From Limonium bicolor (taxonomy: Eukaryota > Streptophyta > Magnoliopsida > Caryophyllales > Plumbaginaceae), in contig CM041776.1 in NCBI GenBank assembly GCA_023374045.1, positions 476,893,375 through 476,957,374 on the forward strand: DNA of 64,000 bases, in the 5' to 3' direction. Shown here piece after piece: positions 10,309 to 22,277 of the stretch. A program made the position numbers and the translations under genes. Numbering within the stretch: the stretch's first letter is position 1; every line of letters starts with the position of its first letter. The notes under the pieces are model-generated. The model saw only the letters and a list, made by a program, of their open reading frames with translations, was not told the origin of the DNA and made no database searches.

Positions 10309-12266
10309 CAAAATTCTTAATTTTAACTTGTTTAATTTTAAGAAAGAGGGTTTAACTCGAAAATGTTTATTTATGGCCTTATTACCTATTTGTTTACTTC
10401 TTCGTGCACACTTTAATTTTCTGCACCTTCGCATCATATGAGAGCGAGGGTCCACACAAACCAATTTCACCCCGGGACCCGTTTGAGGGTCCCCTGTCAG
10501 GGACTCACACCTTTAGGTGATGTGAATAAGCGGGGGAAAAGAGGAGGATGTCGTCTAGCCACATTCCCTTAATACCTGGGCCTTAGCCCCAAGCGTTTTC
10601 CCGGCAGTCCCCTTATGTAGCCCATTGTTTGGTCAGTCAAAGACCCGTCCGTAGACACACACCTTCAGGTTATGTGAAAAGAGTGGGGGAGCCCAAAGAG
10701 AATAGCGTGCAAGCCCTATTCCTTTGTGGTGACCTGGGCCCATGCCCCAAGCACCTCTCCGGATCGATCCAGTCCTGGTGGGCCTTGTTTGCTTGTGGTG
10801 ATCGGCCCACTACCCAGCCTAGAAACTGATAGGAATTTCTCCTACATCAACCTAGCCCAACCCGAATTGTCAGTTCTATTTGTTTACAGCCTGAAGGCTC
10901 TGTTTGGTTCAACATGTGAGTTATGTGGGCTTCACCCAAAAGTTTAGACTTAGGTGGTTTCTTTTTCAGCCCAATTTGTTTATCCATTTAGTTTTAGGCC
11001 CACTAAAGTCCACCTAAAAGTAATCCATGAGACATGTAAACCAACCAAGCCTTCCACTGAAATTCTTCCGACCCAAGGCCTATTCTAGTATAGGAAAACT
11101 CTTCACTTGGGCTTTAGCCCAAAATCCTAGATCTAGACATCATCTTTCAGGTTCAATCAATACTACTCATTCAGGTTTCAGTCCAAATTCCAACCTAGGG
11201 TTTTGTTCAGCAATCATTCTGGCCCAAATACCACACTCATGACTCATTCTATTTGGGGCCCGTAGACCAATTCATAGTTTTGGCCCATAAGCTTCGCTCT
11301 CAATCCAGAAGTTCGGCCCATAGCACAAAACATTTGAATCCAAGATAGGTTGCACAACTCATTCATTCCAGTTTCTAGCGTCAAGGCCCGACAAGAACAT
11401 CAAACGAATCTCAGACTTCAAGGCTTTCCCTCTCGGCCCAGTGCCCATTCACGGTTCGTGTGGCCTCCTTCAGCCCGTTTGCTTCACTTCTAGATTAAGG
11501 GTATTCAGGCCCGCAAATCTGTTCTATCCTAGGAGTCACTCTAGCTCATGCACTTCACTCGCAGCTTGGAAAAGATTCAGACCCGGGTTCCTCCTACATA
11601 ACCCATAGGCATTCCTAGTTCAAACATTTTATGAGGCCTATTCGAAGTTCAGAAGGAAGACAATCACGGTCATCTCAATGGCGTCCCGACGGCCCAGGGC
11701 TCGAGTCTTCAGTATGTTGGCATCAGACAGCCCAACATCACTATTTTAGAAGTTTTCTCGATTTGGTAGTTTTCTTTTCCCAGTCGTTCTCCCAACTTTT
11801 ATGGTAGCTAGCTTCCTTTATCATTTTAGGTAGTTTTCTTAAGATTACAATTTTTGATGTTGTCTTTCCATTCATGAATTAGAGCATAGTTCCATTTTCA
11901 TTTATTTTTTTGTGCATTTATTCACAAAACCAGAACACCAAAAAATAAATAAGTCATCACGTCATTTCACCCACATCCACTACCTTCATCACATACATCC
12001 CATGTGTCTCACCACACTCCCCTCTCCACATGAAACTCATCCTTGCGCAAGGAATATCTCACCACCTTGTTGGCTTCCACCACTCATCACCTCTCAATGG
12101 AAAATTTCACCGTACACTAAAAGCATCCCACTGCCATGTTTTACTTTCATCACTACATCACTCCACTAAAACAACAAGACTTCATCGCCATGTACCACCA
12201 CACATATAGCCACCTCCAACAAATAACCTGGGTATTCAAAAGCTTGTCAAAAGACCCCAAAACAAT
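10309..12266 (+). other. Family B interior, left part: no coding capacity seen
   Basis: GC-moderate sequence with recurring phrases around GGCCCA/AGGCCC, probably a degraded tandem or leader region. Two related blocks near 10500-10545 and 10660-10700 both contain an ACACCTT(T/C)AGGT(G/T)ATGTGAA phrase followed by a G-run. Open frames here (10629-10829, 10726-10947, 11027-11242 and 11912-12169) are short, not supported by family motifs, and probably chance. Confidence 0.55.
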
Positions 12267-13439
12267 ACTGGGGGCAATCTGAGTTAAGGGTTGATAACGT
12301 TTGTTTCATTGGTTTTAAAGCGCGCGAACAAGTCTCTGAGTGAACATTTCGCGAGGGTGCCTTGAGTGGTAAAACCATGAGTGAAGAGCATGTCATTTTT
12401 ACATGGCTCCAGAGAGATTACATTCAAAGGTAAGGTAAACGGCATGACTCCAACCGAAGGAGATAATTTGTAAATTTACGCTTAAACCTATGAAAAGTAA
12501 CAAAGAAAGGATACACAACTATTAGGGATGACGAAGCACCTAGGTACAGCACCACACAGCCAAAAGCTTGTGAACCCTGACATTACACCCTAGGCACCCC
12601 GCTGAGCTTTTCATATATGACCACTTTTACAACACTACAAACTCCACAAAATAAGCCAGCCAATGATGAATAATCGACCAGTGACCAAAGGAAGCAAGGA
12701 GCCCGACTTTTGAACAGCAACTTCACAAGTCTAAAGAAGCAAAATGCTACCAGCATGACGAAACGATCCGCAAATGGTCCCAAAGTGACACAGGATCCAA
12801 ATGAGCTCACATCAAAAACAGCTCTCAAAGTTCAAAACCGGGAAACACAAGAAACCCGAAGAAAAAGAGATTCAAAGAAAGGCAAACCTGAAAAGCCTTG
12901 AAGGAATCCAAAATTGGAAGAAAGAGAGAAGGTGCAAGGAACAACCAAAAGTCCTAAGTTCCAAGCTCACAAGCGAATTCATCACGAAGTAGCCAAACGA
13001 CTTCAAGACGAAAAGACATCCAGGGAAGGTGCAAGTTGTAGCTTTGGTCACCCTTATAGCTCCACATATCCTAAACATTCCTCCATCGTCCATTGTCTTT
13101 CATTACACCCCATAGCCACGTTATAAGCTCAAAAGACTTCTGACCTAGTAGTTGTGTATCCAATCACGTGAAAGTAATAGGTTGAATGCGTAAATCTAAC
13201 AAATGTCAAATTCAACAGTTGAGATGTTTTGACCAGAAGGAGAGCACGAGTGCAAGCATCAAACACTTTGAGTGTAGGATAGAAAGCACCACATCAAGAT
13301 AAACCTTGACCTTGTGAGAGTGAGACTTGTTTTTACGCAATTAATCAAAGAAAATACTGGGGGCAATCGATCGTTCCGATCGATTGCCAAAAAATCCTAA
13401 AAAACTCAGATTGCCTTAAGGAAAAATACTGGGGGCAAT
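12267..13439 (+). repeat. Three internal polypurine-like ACTGGGGGCAAT copies with inverted repeats
   Basis: ACTGGGGGCAAT occurs at 12267, 13356 and 13428. The second copy opens a perfect 12-base stem (13362-13373 with 13377-13388). The third opens a perfect 11-base stem (13435-13445 with 13447-13457). The first has its 12-base complement (GGCAATCTGAGT at 12273-12284) at 13404-13415. The terminal purine tract at 14751-14764 shares the GGGGGGCAATC core. Confidence 0.7.
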
Positions 13440-13521
13440 TGTTGGTCCAACAATTGCAACAACGACACGATTGAGGCCCAAAAAACCGAAACCCAAAGGA
13501 TCAAACCCTCCTCATATCACA

Positions 13522-13700
13522 CAGGCCCGTCCTAAGCCCTACCTCCACATCAAATTTCCTTAGGCCCGTCCTAAGCCCTACCTCTACATCAAATTTTCAC
13601 AGGCCCGTCCTAAGCCCTACCTCCACATCAAATTTCTTCAGGCCCGTCCTAAGCCCTACCTCCACATTCAAACACCCACAGGCCCGTCTTAAGCCCTAAT
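13522..13700 (+). repeat. Tandem repeat, about 39-base unit, five copies
   Basis: Five copies start with AGGCCCGTCCTAAGCCCTA near 13523, 13562, 13600, 13640 and 13680, followed by a variable CTCCACATCAAA part. The last copy is diverged. It lies inside the family B element. Confidence 0.88.
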
Positions 13701-13747
13701 CCTTCTACATTCTTTTGGACCCATCATACACTTGACTCACTTTCACT

Positions 13748-14095
13748 TAGATCCATCCTTTAGGCTCGTCATAAGACCTAGATCCATCCTTTAGGCTCGT
13801 CATAAGACCTAGATCCATCCTTTAGGCTCGTCATAAGACCTAGATCCATCCTTTAGGCTCGTCATAAGACCTAGAACCATCCTTTAGGCTCATATAAGAC
13901 CTAGATCCATCTTTAGGTCGTCATAAGACCTAGAACCATCCTTTAGGCTCGTTGTAAGACCTAGTTACATTCCCTTAGGCTCGTAGTAAGACCTAGCATT
14001 ACCTTTTGGCTTACCCACTCTCATCAAACACATTGCATTCATCTCATTCATATAGGCTCGTCATAAGACCTAGTTGCATTATCCAGGCGCGTCAC
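13748..14095 (+). repeat. Tandem repeat, 31-base unit, about eight or more copies
   Basis: The unit contains TTTAGGCTCGTCATAAGACC plus AGATCCATCC. The first copies are nearly identical, then the array decays past 13900 with single-base losses and longer spacers, and a last related unit is near 14050-14100. Confidence 0.88.
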
Positions 14096-14308
14096 AAGAC
14101 CTGGCGACAGAAAGTTGGCGAGGTGATGGCAATAAATCCTCCTTTTGCAATGTCAACTTATTTTTGGGATCAACGAATGGTGGGCGAAGGCAATAAGTCC
14201 CTAGGGTTTTCCCAGGAGTTATCCTGCACACCGGCTTGGGGGCGATGGCAATAAGTCCACATTGGGTCCAGCCAGGAGCATCAGCATGGGTTTTCGGTCT
14301 CCAGAAGC

Positions 14309-14412
14309 ATCCGAGCATCATCAACATCATCAGCATCATCAGCATCATCAACATCATCAGCATCATCAACATCATCAAGCATCATCAACATCATTAGCAT
14401 CATTAGCATTCT
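14309..14412 (+). repeat. CAT/ATC trinucleotide microsatellite
   Basis: Mixed CATCAT, CAACAT and CAGCAT triplets over about 100 bases. The apparent open frames on both strands here (14079-14378 reverse, 14262-14453 forward) encode only Met-Met-Leu or His-Gln repeats and are artefacts of the microsatellite. Confidence 0.9.
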
Positions 14413-14449
14413 ACATTCTTGCATTTGCATACCACCCAGTTTTCACATC

Positions 14450-14710
14450 CTAGGTAGTCAACGCCTTAGAATCGCTTGACATTGCATCATTTCACTTATT
14501 ACAGGTGGTCAACGCCTTAGAATCGCTTGACATTGCATCATTACATTTATTATAGGTAGTCAACACCTTAGAACCGCTTCACATTATTTCATTTTCATCA
14601 CCTAGGTAGTCAGCGCCTTAGAATAGCTCGACAGCGTTTTGTTGCTTAGGTAGTCAGCGCCTTCGAATAGCTGGACGTAGTCAGCGCCTCCGAATAGCTG
14701 GATGTACTCA
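14450..14710 (+). repeat. Tandem repeat with AGGTAGTCA-CGCCTTAGAATCGCT core, six copies
   Basis: Copies begin near 14451, 14504, 14555, 14603, 14647 and 14676. Unit length shrinks from about 53 to about 30 bases along the array because the variable tail is lost. It lies just upstream of the 3' LTR. Confidence 0.85.
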
Positions 14711-14750
14711 AGCATCAACCAGACTTTTCACATCCATTACAAAGTCCAGT

Positions 14751-14764
14751 TGAGGGGGGCAATC
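14751..14764 (+). other. Polypurine tract of family B element
   Basis: TGAGGGGGGCAATC directly precedes the 3' LTR start at 14765. It is the normal place for plus-strand priming. Confidence 0.82.
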
Positions 14765-16550
14765 TGTTATACCCAAATTTTGACCCCCCTGGCTAGGGTC
14801 TACGAGATTTTGGTTTTGTGAGGGGCATTTCAATCAAGTAACGAGAGATTCTGGCACGATCGGCGCATTCCAGGGCATGAGGAGCAGTTTCGTCATTGTT
14901 AGGGGGGTGTTTTGTAATTTTTAAGGCTCCCGAGACCTCCTATAGGCTTTCTCTCTCCTCCAAAGATGCCCAAATAAGCTTGAAATGCTTTAATTTTAAT
15001 AACCCATGATAGGGGATGACATTTTAAGCATAATGGCGTTGGAATTTTGATTTTTCGAATTTCCAATAATTTTCTAGCAATTTTGACTGAATCTCACAAG
15101 AAATTCAATTTAAAATATTCCAACATTTAAAAAATCCGATTCCACTTCAGAAAATTCATAATTGCCATCCTTGACATGTGGTTAAAATTTCACAGCAAAG
15201 TTCCTTTGGGAAGTCATTTAATTAAAATATCAAAAAATCTTACTTTTAGATTTTCTTTATCTTTAAGAAAGTCTATATAAGGGGATAGGTTTTTTGATAA
15301 AATCAGAATCTCACAAGCTCAAGAACCCTAGGGAGTCAGAAAGCACAGCCTCTCTCTCTCTCTCTCTCACGTTTTCTAACACCCGGCCACCCGAATCATA
15401 CCGAAAATTCCCCGAAATCACCATCTAAACTCGTTTTCCAATCCCCAAAGCACCAACAATAATCAAAAACCCATAAAAACACCCAAAACATGAAGAACAA
15501 CAAGAACAACCAACAATCAGAAGCTTGCTTTGAAAACCTTTCGGGTCTGCCATCAACGGAGCACTCGACGAATCCCGGTGTGAAGAATCATTGTGAACCC
15601 GAAGGTAAAACAGCTAGAAAGTCTACTTTCCTAATTCTCTACGGTATTATCTGTATTGCCTCAAAATTTGGGCTCAAACTAACTTTTTCGCTTCTGTATA
15701 GCTAATTGTTTTAGCTACTACCTTGTTACTTGTTTGCTAAGTTTCGTATTAATTTTGATTTCAAATTGAATTCTTTCAGTTGCTAACGTGTTTATAATCT
15801 TTCAGGCTACACACCCATAAAATTTGAGCTCAAAACACCCTCGGGAACTTTCAGAAAACCCTGTCCGGGGTGGTCCGTGACCTCGACCTATGGTCCGGGA
15901 CCACGGACGGGTTGTCCGTGGCCACGGACACCCATGGACAGGCGGCAGGATTTTAAAAAATTCAAAATTAAGGTTTTTTTTAAATAATGTCCGGGCCCAC
16001 GGACAGCCTGTCCGTGGCCCCGGACTTTTCAAATTTTTGTTTTCCTTAAATTCGACTTTTCTGTATAATTAGGTTACCGGGGTCCGTGGTCTCGGACATG
16101 GGGTCCGTGGCTACGGACGTAAACAAAATTTGGCCTAATTCCGCCTCCGAAACCCTAATTTAGGTAGCTTTTAATTTCACTCTAATTTTCTGTCAAAAAA
16201 ATGTTAAAAATACAAAAAAAAATAGAGCGCGCACTTAGGTTAAAAACAACTTTGTAGAAAGCCGTAAATTAACCAAGTAAAGGAAAATCGACCTAGGAAG
16301 AGTAATGAAAGTAATTGAACCCTAATTAAGTCGAATATCAAGCCCCCGAACCCGAACTCTCCTTTCCTAATTTACTCTAGGTTAAAATTAGGTGGCGACT
16401 CATAATAGGTTCCAGTGAGCTAGCTTAGGTTTTAATAATTATTGTTATATGACATAGTTAATAATCTTAGGTTATAAGTGGACCTAAAACCCGACTAGAT
16501 CCTAATCAGCTTTAATCAACATGAGATAAGGTTTAAAATCGAGGCCCACA
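14765..16550 (+). repeat. 3' LTR of family B element
   Basis: Copy of 8501-10287 with a TATA box at 15274-15280 and the GTCCGTGG inverted-repeat cluster at 15862-16125. Differences from the 5' LTR are scattered substitutions and short indels, which suggests a fairly recent insertion. It ends CCCACA, followed by the ccgag target duplication. Confidence 0.92.
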
Positions 16551-17472
16551 CCGAGCTATTACATTCCATACCGAATACAAAAGATCATATACTTACATTG
16601 CTGGATTACCGAGTATCAAGTGTAGTTAATTACATCCCTTTTCAATCTTCCAAAAATAATGAGTTTCTACTGACTACTCATCTATACCATCTCCTAGTTC
16701 TTTCATTATCCAAAAGGGGTGTACCCCATGGTACACCGGCTAACAAAAACCTACAGCCATGTACAACTTAGTACACCATCCACAATTCATTAATTACAGA
16801 ATAAAATGAATCAAACTTAAACTCTTCATAGCCTTCACCCGTCTCGAGGACAAGCATTATATTAAAAACATTGCCCCAGGGGCTCAGCAAAAAGCTGCAT
16901 ATAAACTTTGCATATACCGCGTGCTAACTAGGGTACAACGACTATTTCATACATACATGCTTTACATACAACATACAATCATACACAATACAATACACAA
17001 TCCAAGCAGCGGTACAATAGCACACACAATACTTACCTTCACAAGGGTAAGCCAAATTACACATCCGGGTTAATCGGATGCTTATTACTCTTTTACTCAT
17101 TACTCAATACTTTCTCTTACTTTACTTACATACTTTACCATACTTGTTTACTGATTCTTACTTACTTACTTTTACTCATGTTAAGTCGGTATGACCTCCG
17201 GGCAGGGACTACACCGTCCCACCACCGGTTTTTACTTGGCTCACCAATCCAGGATGCTACCCATTAAGGGGTTTGGCCCGTGGACCAGTAAGAGCCAAGA
17301 ATTGGAGCCAACCTCTTGTGACTCCGCCTCCTCACAGGTGGCCGAAACTATATCGGAGGTCTACATTCAAATTTAATTACCAATTTATTATGTTAGATTG
17401 GTTAGCTTGTTAGGAATCAGTTAGAAGTCCATCTCATTAACATTCGGTCATAACACAATATATCAAGTATAC

Positions 17473-19247
17473 TGTATACCCCAAATTTTGACCCCCCTGG
17501 TTAAGGTCTATGAGGTTTTGGTGTTGTGAGGGATATTCAATCAATTAGTGAGAGATTCCGGCCTGATTGGCGTTCCATGGCATGGGGAGCAGCTTCGTCA
17601 TTGTCAAGGGCGTTTTCGTAATTTTAAGGCTCCTAAGACCTTCTATAGGCTTCTCTCTCCTCCAATGATGCCCAAATCAGCTTGAAACGCTTTGATATTT
17701 TAACCCATGGTAGAGGATGACATTCTAAGCATAATGGCGTTTGAATTTTGATTTTTCGAAATTCCAATAATTTTCTAGCAATTTCTGACTGAATCTGACG
17801 GGAAATTCAATTTAAAAATATTCCAACATTTAAAAAATCAGTTCCACCTCTCAGAAAATCAAAATCTATCCTTGACATGTGGTTAAAATTTCACAGCAAA
17901 TTCCTTTAGGAAGTCTTTTAATTAAAATACCAAAAAATCTTACTTTTACTAGATTTTCTTTATCTTTAAGAAAGTCTATATAAAGGGGATAGGTTTTTTT
18001 GGATAAAAGGAGAAACTCATATGCTCAAGAACCCTAGAGAGTCAAAAAACACAGCCTCCTCTCTCTCTCTCACGTTTTCCAACACCCGGCCACACAAATC
18101 ATACTGAAAATCCCCCGAAATCACCATCTAAACACGTTTTCCAATCCCCAAAGCACCAATAATCATCAAAACCCCACAAAAACACCACCAAAACGTGAAG
18201 AACAGCAAGAACAACCAACAAACCAGAAGCTTGGTTCGAAAACCTTTCGGGTCTGCCATCAACGGAGCACTCGACGAATCCCGGTGTGAAGAATCATTGT
18301 GAATCCGAAGGTAAAATAGGTAGACATTCCACTTCCCTAATTCTCTACGGTATTATCTGTCTTTCCTCAAAATTTGGGCTCAAACTAACCCTTCTACGCT
18401 TCTGTATTGCTGTTTGTTTAAGCTTCTGTCCAATAACTTGTTTACTAAGTTTCGTGCTTAATTCGAATTCAAATTGAAAACTTTCAATCATTAACGTCTT
18501 GTACATCTTTCAGGCTACACACCCATAAAATTTGAGCCAAAAACACCTTCGGGAACAGCCTCAACGCCGCCGTCCGAGGGCGGTCCGCACCCACGGACGT
18601 CATGTCCGGGGTCCCGGACTCCCTGTCCGTAAGCCCGGACGCCCAGGGACGGCGGCGGGATTTTTAAAAAATTCTAAATTTAGGTTTTCTAATAATGTCC
18701 GGGCCCACGGACAGGCCCGGACTTTGCAATTTTCTGTTTTCCTTTAATTTCGACTCTTTTGTATAATTAGGTTAACTGGGGTCCGTGGTCTCGGACATGA
18801 GGTCCGTGGCTACGGACGTAAGCAAAATTCAACCTAATTCTGCCTCCGAAACCCTAGTTTAGATAGCTTTTAATTTCACTTTAATTTCTGTCAAAAAATG
18901 CTAAAAACACAAAAAAAACAGAAGCTCGCGCACTTAGGTTAAAACGACTCGTAATAAGCCGTAAATAAACCAAGTAGAGGAAAAATGACCTAGGAAGGGT
19001 AATGAAAGTAATTTAACCCTAATTAAGTCGAATATCAAGCCCCCGAACCCGAACTCTCCTTTCCTAATTTGATCTAGGTTAAAATTAGGTGGCGACTCAT
19101 AATAGGTTCCAGTGAGCTAGCTTAGGTTTTAATAATTATTGTTATATGACATAGTTATTAATCTTAGACTATAAGTGGACCTAAAACCTGATCAGATCCT
19201 AATCAACTTTAATCAACATAGGATAGGGTTTAAAATCGAGGCTCACA
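17473..19247 (+). mobile_element. Solo LTR of family B
   Basis: A single LTR starting TGTATACCCC and ending GGCTCACA, flanked by the duplication tatac (17468-17472 and 19248-19252). The TATA box is at 17977-17983 and the GTCCGG/GTCCGTGG cluster at 18570-18815. It is more diverged from the two LTRs at 8501 and 14765 than they are from each other. It was formed by LTR-LTR recombination that removed the interior. Confidence 0.93.
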
Positions 19248-19775
19248 TATACACACATTCATATTCATCCATACATTTCATGAATTATACAAACTATGAT
19301 TTAAGGACAATATCCAACAAGGAACAATCTCATGATAATCACAAGTAAGCATAGTATATCCGATTCGTGCATTTATCTTATTTGGTGGTCAATTAGCACA
19401 CAAGCACACAAATGAGAGTAGCCAAGGTAGCATACGGGGCATGAGAAGTTCGTACCGTTCACCGTTGTACTTGTAACTGACGTTCCTTCGGTGTTCACAA
19501 TCCAAGTCCTATCATATACAAACAATTGGGTGGTTAATTACCCTTACTTAACCTTCCTAATTGTTTTACTAACATTTCCTGGTTTATACTTACTAATTCA
19601 TTGTTATTCAAATATATGTACTTAGGTTACTTACTTAAAATTATTTTCTAAGCTTATTTATGGCCTTAAAAACCTTTAACAACATTATCTATGTCTTAAT
19701 ATCTTATATTATCATTACCCACCTTTACCCTACCTTAGATTAGCTTTAAAATGCATTCTGGAATGAAAATGGTGT

Positions 19776-20030
19776 GGTCCGGGTTACTGTCCGGGTTTAC
19801 AAGCTCGGATAACTACTTTGGAAAATCCCTCGTGTATGATTTATGACTAGTCCGGGTTTGTGTCCTAGTTTACAAACCCGGACCACATGTTTTGATAAGT
19901 TACGGGTGTGATTTAGGGGTGGTCCAGGTTAGTGTCCTGGTTTGTAAACCCGGACCACTCCATTGTTATAGCAGTCTGCCGTGTTTTGATACTGGTCCGG
20001 GTTTCTGTACTTGTTTACAGACCCGAACCA
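19776..20030 (-). repeat. Four imperfect inverted repeats in the Element 1 LTR
   Basis: Each unit has the form GGTCCGGGTTT then a short spacer then AAACCCGGACC, with changes. Units are separated by 25-45 bases. This is the Element 1 version of the GTCCGG clusters seen in the other LTR families here. Confidence 0.75.
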
Positions 20031-21919
20031 CTTGCAGGTTTGAAAAATATGTATGTTTTTGAACTTGTTTCAACTCCAAACTTCTACTAATCTCTTCCCT
20101 AATATTCCTACATGTAACCTAGGATATTTTGACATTGATTACGCACTTTAAACTACCCTAATCCAACCTATATTTCTATCTGTCAACTTACAGATTTTTA
20201 CTGCTAAATTTTCCTTCCTGTTGCAGTTTTTTTTCAACCAATGTAACAGATCTTCCTATTCTTCTTCCCACTAATTAATGACTCTCAAACAAGCCTAACT
20301 TAGTTAAACATTTCCAATTACACCATTTCCATCTATACTCCACTGCATCCCTTCCTCCTGTTACAAACCAAAGTGAAAAAATCTTATTTTTCCTCTCTGC
20401 AACCCTCTCTGTTCTTTCTTTTCTAACAGCACTCAAGTCTCTAAATTCCTAATCAAATTTTGACAGAGTTTCCCTACAATCTAAGTGTCTCACCACTTAA
20501 TTTTGCACACTCAATATAGTTACCACCTGCTCAGTATACACATTATTCCATACAAAATTCTAACACCTACTGCACACTTAATACTCACACGTGCATTTTA
20601 TTTACTTGTTTTCAAAAGCTTCAAACTACCAATACCAACCACATTAATATACTCCATTCTTTTCCTATGGTTACAGTTGTTTAGACCATTGCTAAAACAA
20701 TATACTTACACAAACATAAACATTAAATTGTACAGAGGCTTCTCATTACCTTGGTTCCTTGCTTCATTTTTTCTTTCTCTCTTCCTCCTTTCTTGCTCCT
20801 CTTCCTTCTTGTTCTTGTTCTTTGTTTTCTTGAGTTTATTTAAGCCAAGCTACCCATGTAACGAGGCATACACACACACACATACACACACACCACACCA
20901 AAAATAGTAAATTTCTAACGTAGGCTTTAAACCCTAACTTGTGAGAATTCATTTAAAATCTTAGGAAGTATTACCTTGAGCTTCTAATGGAGTTTTTGAG
21001 TAGAAAATGACAAGGCTTCAGCTCTCAAGGTGGAACACCAAAAACGGCTGGATGGGGAACAATGGTGTTCACATGAGTTTTGGTTTTTGCAAGGAAAAAT
21101 GGAAAAGAGAAGAGCTTTGGTCCTTTCCTTACCTTAGAAAATGAAGAAGAAGATGGAGCTTCAAATGGTGTTCTTTAGACCTCAAAAATGATTTCACCAT
21201 GGAAATGAAGTTGGAGGTTTCTGATTTTTGAAGGGTGTAGAACGATCTCCAAAGCAAGACGAATTCAACGGTATAATTTTTGTAGTGTTTGGAGGTGATT
21301 TAGGCTTTCAAATATGAGAAGGAAATTGGCTGCTGTGTGTGGCTTCTTCAAATCGCCATAGTAGCAGAGAGGAAGAAGAAGAGTGCTGGGCAGAGAGTAA
21401 AAACGTGAGAGAGAGCTTGTGAAGGAGGAGAGAGATTACTTTTTGCTTTTTGTTACTTTATGCCTTTGTCACTTAGCACATAAGGAAGAAATAAAAGAAG
21501 AGGGGGTATGGGCTACTAAAATCAGCCAGCTACACACACTCCTCACATGGGTTTTTAAGTTTTATTTACAATAGTGGACACACTAATTTATTTTATTTAC
21601 ACTTCCACCCACAACTTCCTGTTTTTGACAGTTTATACTATTTTCTCGATTTATTGATTTTATTGGCTCTAGACCTTCACTAATGTTTATTAATGACTAT
21701 TTAGTTGACCAAAATTGTTACGAGTCTATTTGACCCGCTTAAAGTCACGTTTTCCTGGTTTCCTCAAAAAACGCGCTTTAAGGCTTGTTTGTGTTTTTAA
21801 TCCGTTTTAAAGGTCCGTTTTCTTCAGGATTTGTTCCCTCATGCTTATTTAGACATAATTAAGCTTCTAAATTACTTATTAGCCTAATTAATAACAATTT
21901 TTAATTATGAGGTATTTCA

Positions 21920-22277
21920 CCAGGATGGTGGCGAAGCTCGCAGAGCTATTCGACAAGGAGATTATCCGACACCACGGAGTCTCGAAGACGATAGTATCTG
22001 ACCGCGACACCAGATTTCTTTCGAGATACTGGAGAGCCACACGGGAGCGCTCGGTACAGAGTTGAAGCTAAGTACCGCCTTCCATCCACAGACCGACGGT
22101 CAGACAGAGAGGACCATCCAGACACTAGAGGACATGCTTAGAGCATGTGCCTTAGACTTTCAGGGGAGTTGGATAGACAAGCTTATCATATCTAGTTTTC
22201 ATACAATAATAGCTATCACGCTTTGATTAAGATGTCGCCTTTCCAAGCTCTATATGGTAGGCCTTGCCACACCCCTT
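21920..22277 (+). pseudogene. Integrase fragment of a Tekay-type element
   Basis: The forward frame reads [19 protein letters not shown] followed by [14 protein letters not shown], i.e. the integrase core including the second catalytic Asp. After a shift comes the GQTER-like region and the LYGRPCxTPL segment. It is close to integrase of Elements 1 and 2. It begins abruptly at the end of the Element 1 LTR and ends where a family B LTR scrap begins, so it is the broken target of older insertions. Confidence 0.87.

Larger units (their letters stand above)
8501..16550 (+). mobile_element. Family B non-autonomous LTR retrotransposon (Tat/Ogre-like)
   Basis: Full-length 8,050-base element with two LTRs of about 1.79 kb starting TGTTATACCC and ending CCCACA or CTCACA. 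It is flanked by the 5-base target duplication ccgag (8496-8500 and 16551-16555). A PBS follows the 5' LTR and a purine tract precedes the 3' LTR. The 4.5 kb interior has no Gag or Pol homology I can read; it is full of tandem repeats. This is the structure of a large retrotransposon derivative moved by another element's proteins. The Tat/Ogre assignment rests on the PBS type, the repeated ACTGGGGGCAAT purine tracts and the repeat-rich interior, and is an inference. Confidence 0.9.
1..21919 (-). mobile_element. Element 1: Tekay/Del-type Ty3/gypsy retrotransposon carrying an AlkB domain
   Basis: Reverse-strand LTR retrotransposon. In element order it has a 5' LTR (21919 down to 8328, interrupted), a primer binding site (8322-8311), a spliced gag-zinc knuckle-AlkB gene (8103-5744), pol (5642-2224), a polypurine tract (1800-1784) and a 3' LTR (1783 to beyond base 1). 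The order protease-RT-RNase H-integrase and a C-terminal chromodomain-like segment ending in a WELE motif place it in the Ty3/gypsy chromovirus group, probably Tekay/Del. Its right end at 21919 abuts an integrase fragment of a related element, so it seems to have inserted into another retrotransposon. The left boundary lies outside the window, so no target duplication can be checked. Coding regions hold several stops and frameshifts. Confidence 0.9.
8328..21919 (-). repeat. 5' LTR of Element 1, interrupted by two younger insertions
   Basis: On the + strand it starts TGTAACACC at 8328 and ends GGTATTTCA at 21919. After removing the family B element (8501-16555 including one target duplication) and the solo LTR (17473-19252 including one duplication), about 3.75 kb of LTR remains. 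The pieces are 8328-8500, 16556-17472 and 19253-21919. The last piece matches the left LTR. The segment 16556-17472 holds no supported gene; it contains AT-rich and CATAC-rich stretches and a GC-richer block near 17190-17360. Confidence 0.85.

Noticed and set aside
13522..14100. CRISPR-like array
   Set aside because: Units are contiguous tandem repeats without unique spacers, inside a plant LTR element.
14079..14453. Open frames on both strands with Met-Leu or His-Gln repeats
   Set aside because: They are direct products of the CAT/ATC microsatellite.
20485..20907. 140-codon frame in the Element 1 LTR
   Set aside because: The matching LTR at the left end breaks the frame, and the sequence is CT/CA rich.
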